DNA of 13,649 nucleotides from positions 1 through 13,649 of the forward strand of contig NWUY0303931176.1 in NCBI GenBank assembly GCA_004151065.3. Reading direction: 5' to 3'. The DNA is from Larix sibirica. Taxonomy: Eukaryota > Streptophyta > Pinopsida > Pinales > Pinaceae. The position numbers and the translations under genes are program-made. Of the stretch, positions 9,776 through 13,649 are shown piece by piece (position 1 is the stretch's first letter; each line of letters starts with the position of its first letter). Below the pieces are notes generated by a model. That model was not told the origin of the DNA, made no database searches, and saw nothing but the letters and a program-made list of their open reading frames with translations.

Positions 9776-9898
9776 ATCTCACTTTTATAAGGTCGACTAG
9801 ATAGTAGTGAATAAATAATTAATGTAAACAAGGTCTCTTTGTTAATTAAGGCCCACTAGGTAGTTGGTATCCATTAATTATGGGCCCATGAGTACTAA

Positions 9899-9924
9899 TA
9901 TATAAATGTTTTCTCTCTATAAAT
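9899..9924 (+). promoter_or_regulatory. TATA-like boxes in the Gypsy-like LTR
   Basis: TATATAAAT at 9899-9907 and CTCTATAAAT ending at 9924. Either could serve as the U3 core promoter, with transcription starting roughly 25-35 bp downstream. The second has the CTATAAAT form common in plant promoters. Confidence 0.4.
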
Positions 9925-10119
9925 GTTGTGAAAATAACAAATTAATGAGCCCCTGGGCATCATACAAGTGATTCGCAATAACCTAAACACGTGTTCCCAT
10001 CTAGAAGAACCAATTGTCTTGGCTCAAATTGGGCACCTCAATGGTGAACATAATGAATGACACATACCCCCCACACATCAAGACTATGCATACCCGTCGT
10101 CCTTATAGTCGATGTTGAG

Positions 10120-10124
10120 CTTGT
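10120..10124. repeat. Left target site duplication of the TRIM (CTTGT)
   Basis: CTTGT here equals the five bases at 12884-12888 directly after the other LTR. Five-bp duplications are typical of LTR retrotransposon integration. The alignment of the two LTRs fixes the left LTR start at 10125, which places this copy exactly adjacent. Confidence 0.75.
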
Positions 10125-10446
10125 CATTAGGAAAAAATAAAAACACATAACAAATATAATAAGGAAGCACACACAATGAAGAAGAAGAATTTTACCTTGG
10201 AAACCGAAAACCGAGAAAACCACAAACAATAGATCTATTACCTTTGACTACTTTGGTAAAGGCATGGCCAATTTGGCTGTCACAATCCAACTCCGACCAA
10301 TTTAGGCACTTTACAATGGATTTCCTCAAGCCCTTGTGTAGGCTTCATCACATGCAATACCATGAAACACCTAAAACCATGGTCCCATAAACCACCAATG
10401 GTAAACCCATCTTTAACTCTTTGTCCAAGTCAAGTTTAACCTAACA
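10125..10446 (-). repeat. TRIM 3' LTR (left copy)
   Basis: Aligns along its length with 12547-12883. Shared blocks include AGCACACACAATGAA, CAATAGATCTATTACC, AAAGCATGGCCAAT-like, GACCAATTTAGGCACTTT and GTCAAGTTTAACCTAACA. The left terminal dinucleotide is CA (plus strand) where the partner has TG, so one end of this copy has lost the canonical TG..CA form by two transitions. The right end, AACCTAACA at 10446, is identical in both copies. Confidence 0.85.
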
Positions 10447-10470
10447 TTCCCTACTTTAAACTTGACTTGG
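10425..10470. repeat. Perfect 15-bp hairpin across the TRIM LTR/interior junction
   Basis: CCAAGTCAAGTTTAA (10425-10439) is the exact reverse complement of TTAAACTTGACTTGG (10456-10470), with a 16-nt loop. The LTR end at 10446 and the putative polypurine tract lie in the loop and the base of the right arm. The right LTR keeps only the end of the left arm (GAGTCAAGTTTAA) and has no right arm, because the right arm is interior sequence. Confidence 0.9.
10447..10457 (-). promoter_or_regulatory. Putative TRIM polypurine tract
   Basis: On the minus strand the bases directly before the 3' LTR read AAAGTAGGGAA and then TGTTAGG. Ten of eleven are purines. The position is right for a plus-strand primer; the sequence is short. 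Richer G-runs lie further inside the element (minus strand of 10485-10491 and 10524-10530). Confidence 0.5.
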
Positions 10471-10817
10471 GGCCATAACCAACCCCCCTCAAAGTTTTAA
10501 CCGGTATCGGGGAATACAAAATGCCCCCCCTCTTCACTCTACATGAGTCACCAAACCAAGGGTACGCATGCCTAACCAGGTCTTACATCTATATGCCCAT
10601 TTAAATTTTGATGAAATTATAACTCCATAAAATCTTACAACATAGTGAGCAGATCAATTCTTCATCCAAATATTTCATGTGCTTATCCTCAATTTTTTCC
10701 ATGCCTTTCTAGTTGTAATTTACCATGGTTTACATACCCATGAACCATCATTTTAACTTGTGGGATTTACTGCATTCATTTAGTTTCTATCAACCAATGT
10801 ATGAGTAGCTTAGGTTC
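10471..10817. other. TRIM interior, non-coding
   Basis: About 350 bp between the hairpin and the LINE. It holds two C-runs (near 10485-10490 and 10524-10530) and no open frame worth naming. With the short piece right of the LINE (12503-12532) it forms the rest of the TRIM internal domain. Nothing resembles Gag or Pol. Confidence 0.6.
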
Positions 10818-10836
10818 AATGTAAGCAACCATAGCT
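10818..10836. repeat. Left 19-bp target site duplication of the LINE
   Basis: AATGTAAGCAACCATAGCT occurs here and without mismatch at 12484-12502. Between the copies is sequence that starts abruptly in an RNase H domain and ends in an A-run, as expected for target-primed reverse transcription. Confidence 0.92.
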
Positions 10837-10837
10837 C

Positions 10838-11215
10838 AGATCGGAAGGTGCGGGAGGGGTGCTCTTTGACCCAAGAGGAAACATCATTGAATCCTTATCC
10901 TAGAGCCTTAGCAAGGAATCAAATAATCATGCAGAACTTTTGGTGTTGTGGCAAGGGTCTAAATCTCTCATCAAGGTGAAAATATTGGATGCAATTATTC
11001 TTGGAGATTCAAGACTAGCTATCAAAGCGATGAATTATCGAACTCCCCTTAAAAATTATTCCTTGGCTAGGATTTAGGCATGAATTTGGAAAAATTTGGA
11101 TAGGATCCGACATGTGGAATTTGTCCACATCTTGAGGGATTATAACAAAGAGGCGAATCTATTAGAAAACAATGTCACTAGAAGGCCAGAAGGTAGTTTA
11201 TTTAATCATAATTGA
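10838..11215 (+). pseudogene. LINE ORF2 fragment: RNase H type I domain
   Basis: Frame 2 begins at the truncation point with RSEGAGGVLFDPRGNIIES, the strand that follows the first catalytic Asp in plant RNase H (RVT_3-like) domains. Next come NNHAELLVLWQG with the catalytic Glu at 10934-10936, LGDSRLAIKAM with the catalytic Asp at 11006-11008, and VEFVHILRDYNKEANLLEN. The last motif normally reads N-K-E-A-D, and here the final catalytic Asp (11156-11158) is Asn. The first catalytic Asp lies upstream of the truncation. Three internal stops (after SLS, near 10903, and two around 11071-11078) and a TGA at 11213-11215 break the frame. The enzyme would have cut RNA in RNA-DNA hybrids during element copying; this copy cannot. 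Confidence 0.88.
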
Positions 11216-11360
11216 ATGTCCACTTATGAAGATATCCCCTGAGGTAGCTTTCCTCTTTCTCCTTGATCAAAAGGGGGTTCAATCAGACCAAGCTTAGCAT
11301 AGAATTTTATTGACCATAGTCGGTAATGCCAATTCGTTATGGATATGGTTGAAGGGATGA

Positions 11361-12200
11361 GTGTTGCATGACCATCTCATCATCCAAGTACAGGTGTTAT
11401 TATTTCATGTTAAAAACCATGCTAGAATATTATTAATGTTCAGCAGGATGGCGTATTCACTCATGATTGGAGACGGAAGGTGGTTTATGGCAAAGGAAAT
11501 GCGAAAAGACAGAATGGGGAAGCATTTCAGTCTCATGCAGATATATGACAAATGCCAGAACTCGGCACCGAGTAAGATTAGATTTTGGTTTGACATTATT
11601 TGGAGGGTCTTGTATGGGGTATTTGATGTGGGATACCTTTCCATCAATAGGGAGAGATATGGAATTACTGGGGATGTTATTTTAATAATTCAATGAGACA
11701 AGGTCCACCTAATAAATTAGACGTCCTGGGCACTTATTCCTTGTGGTATGGATTCAATACAGAAGAGTGTGGTTGATCTCGGATGCCTGCACAACAATTT
11801 GGTGTTGGCATTGGTGGCGGTTGATGGGCAAACAAAAATTGAAGCCAAAATGGAAAGTGATGGTTGGTTAGATGAGCCAAACTACTACGTTGAACATGGA
11901 TTCAATCATTTATCACACAATTGTCGGTGACTGTGGTGTAGAGTGTGATGTTTAGATCAGGATCTCAGGTCGAGGGAGCACAAATGTGAAGAATGACAGG
12001 AAGAGGAAGATAAGCACAGGATGGCAAAGAGGACAAATTTTCAGCTTCAATTTGATCTCCTGAGTGACAAGTATGAGCAACAGAAGGAGCAATTTGATGA
12101 TATGAAGGCCAGGATAACAACTTTGGAAAAAGAAGTGGGAAATCTGCATCAACAACTGAAGGAGAAAGAGGATATAGAGGGATCTTCCTCTAAGCCTTAG
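11361..12200 (+). pseudogene. LINE C-terminal region with terminal coiled coil, unfamiliar domain
   Basis: Frame 0 reads about 280 codons with five stops (TGA 11694, TAG near 11718, TGA 11928, a TGA near 11946 and TGA 11994). The first 111 codons are open, without an ATG at the left end, and contain DGRWFMAKEMRKDRMGKHFS, an FWFDIIWRVLYG segment and INRERYGITGDVILII. The middle (11748-11930) has SVVDLGCLHNNLVLALVAVD. The last 67 codons (11997-12197) are Gln/Glu/Lys-rich with heptad-spaced Leu, Ile and Met (KARITTLEKEVGNLHQQLKE), a clear coiled coil, before TAG at 12198-12200. The frame differs from the RNase H frame, so it was either reached by a frameshift or is a separate ORF. I do not know this domain from standard plant LINEs. 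Confidence 0.6.
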
Positions 12201-12427
12201 CAATTCAATTTTGAAGAGTAGGTTCCATGTAACTTTTAATTCTCAAGTTCTTATATATTTTTCATAAACATTTATGTTAGTGTAGTAAGTTAGACATTAT
12301 AGTTTTCAAAAGGTCAAGATAGGAACTAGGTGTAAGGGCTCAAATTTTGTGGAAATGCATACTCTCTATAGTATGATGTTGAACTCTCAGGAAAGGAGCC
12401 TATTTTTCAATGTAATATTGTTTTGAT

Positions 12428-12441
12428 GAGGATTTATCCTC
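12428..12441 (+). terminator. LINE 3' end hairpin and A-tail region
   Basis: GAGGAT (12428-12433) pairs with ATCCTC (12436-12441) around TT. It lies about 35 bp before the A-run at 12476-12482 that ends the element. Some LINE families use a 3' stem-loop for recognition by their reverse transcriptase; the position fits that, but the role here is inference. Confidence 0.45.
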
Positions 12442-12483
12442 CCTTTATTAATATAAAAACTATATCCGTTCTGGTAAAAAAAT

Positions 12484-12502
12484 AATGTAAGCAACCATAG
12501 CT
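12484..12502. repeat. Right 19-bp target site duplication of the LINE
   Basis: Exact copy of 10818-10836, separated from the A-tail (12476-12482) by one T. The sequence continues directly into the TRIM interior and then its primer-binding site. Confidence 0.92.
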
Positions 12503-12532
12503 TCCAAGAAATTTTCATTTTCCTTCAACATT

Positions 12533-12544
12533 GCTCGGATACCA
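12533..12544 (-). promoter_or_regulatory. TRIM primer-binding site (initiator Met tRNA)
   Basis: On the minus strand this reads TGGTATCCGAGC, one mismatch from TGGTATCAGAGC, the complement of the 3' end of plant initiator methionine tRNA used by Copia elements and TRIMs. It starts 2 nt after the 5' LTR ends (12547), the usual spacing. It fixes the orientation of the element. Confidence 0.85.
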
Positions 12545-12546
12545 GT

Positions 12547-12883
12547 TGTTACGAAATAAAATGCAAAAACACATATAATAAGTAAGCACACACAATGAAA
12601 AAAAATTATTGTGGAAACCCAAAAATGGGGAAACCACCAACAATAGATCTATTACCCTTGACCACTCCAGCCAAAGCATGGCCAATCTGGACATCTACGA
12701 ACACTCATGGGACAACAACGACCAATTTAGGCACTTTTAATGGAGTTTCTCAAGCCCTTGAGCATGCCTTATCACGTGCAATACCATGGGAAAATACCAT
12801 GAAACACCCAAAACCATGGGCCTATAAACCACCAACAGTAAAACCATCTTCGACTCTTTTATTGAGTCAAGTTTAACCTAACA
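12547..12883 (-). repeat. TRIM 5' LTR (right copy)
   Basis: Direct repeat of 10125-10446. On the minus strand it starts TGTTAGGTTAAACTTGAC and ends TTTCGTAACA, keeping canonical TG..CA ends. Compared with the left copy it has extra bases around 12700-12720 and a 13-bp local duplication (ATACCATG at 12781-12788 and 12794-12801). A 93-codon open frame on the plus strand (12595-12876) lies entirely inside this LTR and is not a gene. Confidence 0.85.
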
Positions 12884-12888
12884 CTTGT
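12884..12888. repeat. Right target site duplication of the TRIM (CTTGT)
   Basis: Matches 10120-10124 exactly and abuts the LTR end AACCTAACA. Confidence 0.75.
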
Positions 12889-13104
12889 TACAACATCCCT
12901 TAAGATTAAGGCCTAAATTTTCCAATATATGGTCCAAATAGGTCAAGTTTAAGTCCCCATGGATAGAGAGAATATAATTGATACCAACCTTAGTAAACAT
13001 CTACATTAAGTGGTGGCCCAACATAGAGAAGAAAATCAATGGAGTTGTTGCCACCTGTGCAGTAGATGATGAGTAAACAATTAATTTCTTGCAAGGTGGG
13101 TACC

Positions 13105-13127
13105 TGTTGGGGCCTCAACAACCCCCC
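13105..13127 (-). repeat. 17-bp motif copy 2, candidate PPT plus LTR start
   Basis: GGCCTCAACAACCCCCC at 13111-13127 is identical to 5381-5397. Here the LTR-side bases form a near-perfect palindrome (TGTTGGGGCCTCAACA, 13105-13120, one mismatch pair). On the minus strand it reads CTAGGGGGGT followed by TGTTGAGGCC. Assignment to a retroelement boundary is inference. Confidence 0.35.
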
Positions 13128-13314
13128 TAGTGGATCAAATAGGGAAGGATGGGAGGGAATTCGAATTTTGAAACCTATCATTTTCAAAACTATGCTTCAT
13201 TTTATTAGACATTATTCTTTTGAGTGGGATAAAGGATTGCTTAATGAGGAATGGATTGTTTGTTATAAAACCAAGTCCCAGATATAACATAAAAATAGCA
13301 GAAATACACCAAAA

Positions 13315-13316
13315 NN
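13315..13316. other. Two undetermined bases (NN)
   Basis: The only ambiguous bases in the window. They may mark a low-quality spot or a collapsed gap, so continuity between 13314 and 13317 is uncertain. Confidence 0.95.
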
Positions 13317-13341
13317 TGGGATTGAAGGGCCATAAATCCAA

Positions 13342-13649
13342 ATGGAATCAACCATGCAGGACAATGAGAAAGAAGAGGACGTCATCGATAAAGTTCTAAG
13401 AGAAGTTAATCTTGACAATGTGGCACAAATTCTTCAAAAACAATAGCATGTGGCCCTCCCGGATGATCACTTAGAACGTATCTTGAGGTAACTTTCAATC
13501 CCAGAGGATTCTTTAGAGAATACACAAGGAATAGAACCCAACTCATCACAAGGCCATCCGATGATACAAACCAATCAATGACACTGAGGCCACATAATAA
13601 ATATGCAAACACTGGAGGATATGGGTGCTTACTCGGTTAACACTGGACA
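13342..13649 (+). pseudogene. Decayed acidic frame running off the right edge
   Basis: Frame 1 from ATG at 13342 (second ATG 13354) reads MESTMQDNEKEEDVIDKVLR and reaches TAG at 13444-13446. It continues coding-like in the same frame (LPDDHLERIL, then a Ser/Asn/Gln-rich part and MQTLEDMGAYSVNTG at the edge) through further stops TAA, TGA and TGA. About 100 codons are visible. The acidic start and spaced stops suggest a relic of an element or gene; no domain is recognised. The first ATG lies 26 bp right of the NN. Confidence 0.3.

Larger units (their letters stand above)
9709..10050 (+). mobile_element. 3' LTR of a Ty3/Gypsy chromovirus-like element (right end approximate)
   Basis: The left boundary is well supported: it follows the chromodomain end and polypurine tract and begins TGTTAGGGT. 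Inside are three inverted repeats (9709-9736, 9740-9775, 9850-9887), two TATA-like boxes (TATATAAAT at 9899-9907 and TATAAAT at 9918-9924) and a perfect 10-bp palindrome AACACGTGTT (9986-9995) with a G-box core. The right end is placed at GTGAACA (10050) only because it ends in CA at a plausible length of about 340 bp. No second LTR is visible, so the end and any target duplication cannot be verified. The TRIM begins 75 bp further right and could lie within a longer LTR. Confidence 0.6.
10837..12483 (+). mobile_element. 5'-truncated LINE (L1-like non-LTR retrotransposon) inserted in the TRIM
   Basis: A 1647-bp insertion bracketed by a perfect 19-bp duplication. It begins inside an RNase H domain (10838-11215), continues with a second frame (11361-12200) ending in a coiled coil, and finishes with about 280 bp of 3' untranslated sequence, a hairpin (12428-12441), CCGTTCTGGTA and a short A-tail (12476-12482). 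Endonuclease and reverse transcriptase are missing because of 5' truncation, the common fate of LINE insertions. Several stops and at least one frame change show decay or an already dead source copy. Plant L1 elements with a plant-type RNase H after the reverse transcriptase are known; this one appears to be of that kind. Confidence 0.88.
10125..12883 (-). mobile_element. TRIM (terminal-repeat retrotransposon in miniature), minus strand, split by a LINE
   Basis: Two direct repeats of about 0.33 kb (10125-10446 and 12547-12883) flank an internal region. Removing the LINE and one copy of its target duplication (1666 bp) leaves about 434 bp of internal sequence and about 1.09 kb in all, within the size range of TRIMs. 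Read on the minus strand, the order is 5' LTR (12883 to 12547, starting TGTTAGGTT and ending CGTAACA), a 2-nt spacer, a primer-binding site matching initiator methionine tRNA, a non-coding interior, a weak polypurine tract, and the 3' LTR. A perfect 5-bp duplication CTTGT brackets the whole. The interior has no convincing coding capacity, so the element depended on an autonomous partner. By eye the LTRs differ by substitutions and several indels, which implies an old insertion. Confidence 0.85.
12889..13341. other. Unassigned flank with an LTR-boundary-like motif and an N ambiguity
   Basis: No convincing gene. It contains a small perfect palindrome (CCTTAA-GA-TTAAGG, 12898-12911), another GTCAAGTTTAA outside the TRIM (12942-12952), the second copy of the 17-bp motif (13111-13127) and two undetermined bases at 13315-13316. 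If the 17-bp motif marks a minus-strand LTR start, the sequence left of it (and the TRIM inside it) would be that LTR; this cannot be verified here. Confidence 0.35.

Noticed and set aside
10038-10229. Minus-strand open frame of 63 codons
   Set aside because: It straddles the Gypsy-like LTR end, a spacer and the TRIM LTR, so it cannot be one gene.
10122-10446. TRIM left LTR starting at TGTCATTAGG to keep a TG end
   Set aside because: That start shifts the LTR alignment by three bases and gives flanks GAGCT and CTTGT, which do not match; starting at 10125 gives a perfect duplication.
11952-12203. Minus-strand Leu-rich open frame of 83 codons
   Set aside because: Antisense shadow of the Gln/Glu/Lys-rich coiled-coil segment of the LINE.
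12595-12876. Open frame of 93 codons, plus strand
   Set aside because: It lies wholly within the TRIM LTR, the other LTR copy has no equivalent frame, and it has no domain.
1-13649. tRNA, rRNA, CRISPR array or bacterial operon
   Set aside because: No cloverleaf with A and B boxes, no rRNA-like conserved blocks, no regularly spaced short repeats with unique spacers, and no ribosome-binding sites before good ORFs.

Overview
The window looks like nuclear intergenic DNA of a seed plant with a large, repeat-rich genome. A gymnosperm such as a conifer is my best guess, but it is only an inference from general character. The DNA is AT-rich, no open frame looks like an intact gene, there are no bacterial-type operons or RNA genes, and the recognisable pieces are plant retrotransposon parts (a chromovirus chromodomain and LTR, a terminal-repeat miniature element, and a LINE with a plant-type RNase H domain). 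Nearly all coding frames carry stops and frameshifts, so this is old, decayed material.

Layout. Bases 1-642 hold a decayed reading frame of unknown identity. Bases 643-3669 are mostly featureless, with one small open frame at 2408-2665. Bases 3670-5142 hold a string of decayed frames, rich in acidic residues, which I cannot name. Around 5381 there is a 17-bp motif that recurs exactly at 13111 and looks like a retroelement polypurine tract plus LTR start on the minus strand. Bases 6020-6700 contain a degenerate, roughly 63-69 bp tandem-like repeat, followed by a short 28-bp-period duplication. From 7321 to about 10050 lies the 3' part of a Ty3/Gypsy chromovirus-like element: a candidate promoter near 7551, a long decayed frame of unknown identity (7836-9545), a chromodomain remnant (9590-9734), a polypurine tract and a 3' LTR starting TGTTAGGG at 9709. 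Protease, reverse transcriptase and integrase are not visible.

Bases 10125-12883 are the best-resolved structure: a complete minus-strand TRIM (terminal-repeat retrotransposon in miniature). It has two LTRs of about 0.33 kb, an initiator-methionine-tRNA primer-binding site, a weak polypurine tract and a perfect 5-bp target duplication (CTTGT). Its short internal region is interrupted at 10837-12483 by a 5'-truncated LINE flanked by a perfect 19-bp target duplication. The LINE keeps most of an RNase H domain, then an unfamiliar C-terminal region ending in a coiled coil, then a 3' hairpin and short A-tail. The order of events is therefore: TRIM insertion, LINE insertion into the TRIM, then decay of both.

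The right end (12889-13649) is unassigned sequence with a two-base N ambiguity and another decayed acidic frame running off the edge. I see no living gene. The points most worth following are the nested, fully bracketed TRIM/LINE pair, the odd C-terminus of the LINE, the chromodomain joined to an unknown frame in place of pol, and several strong hairpins at LTR boundaries.
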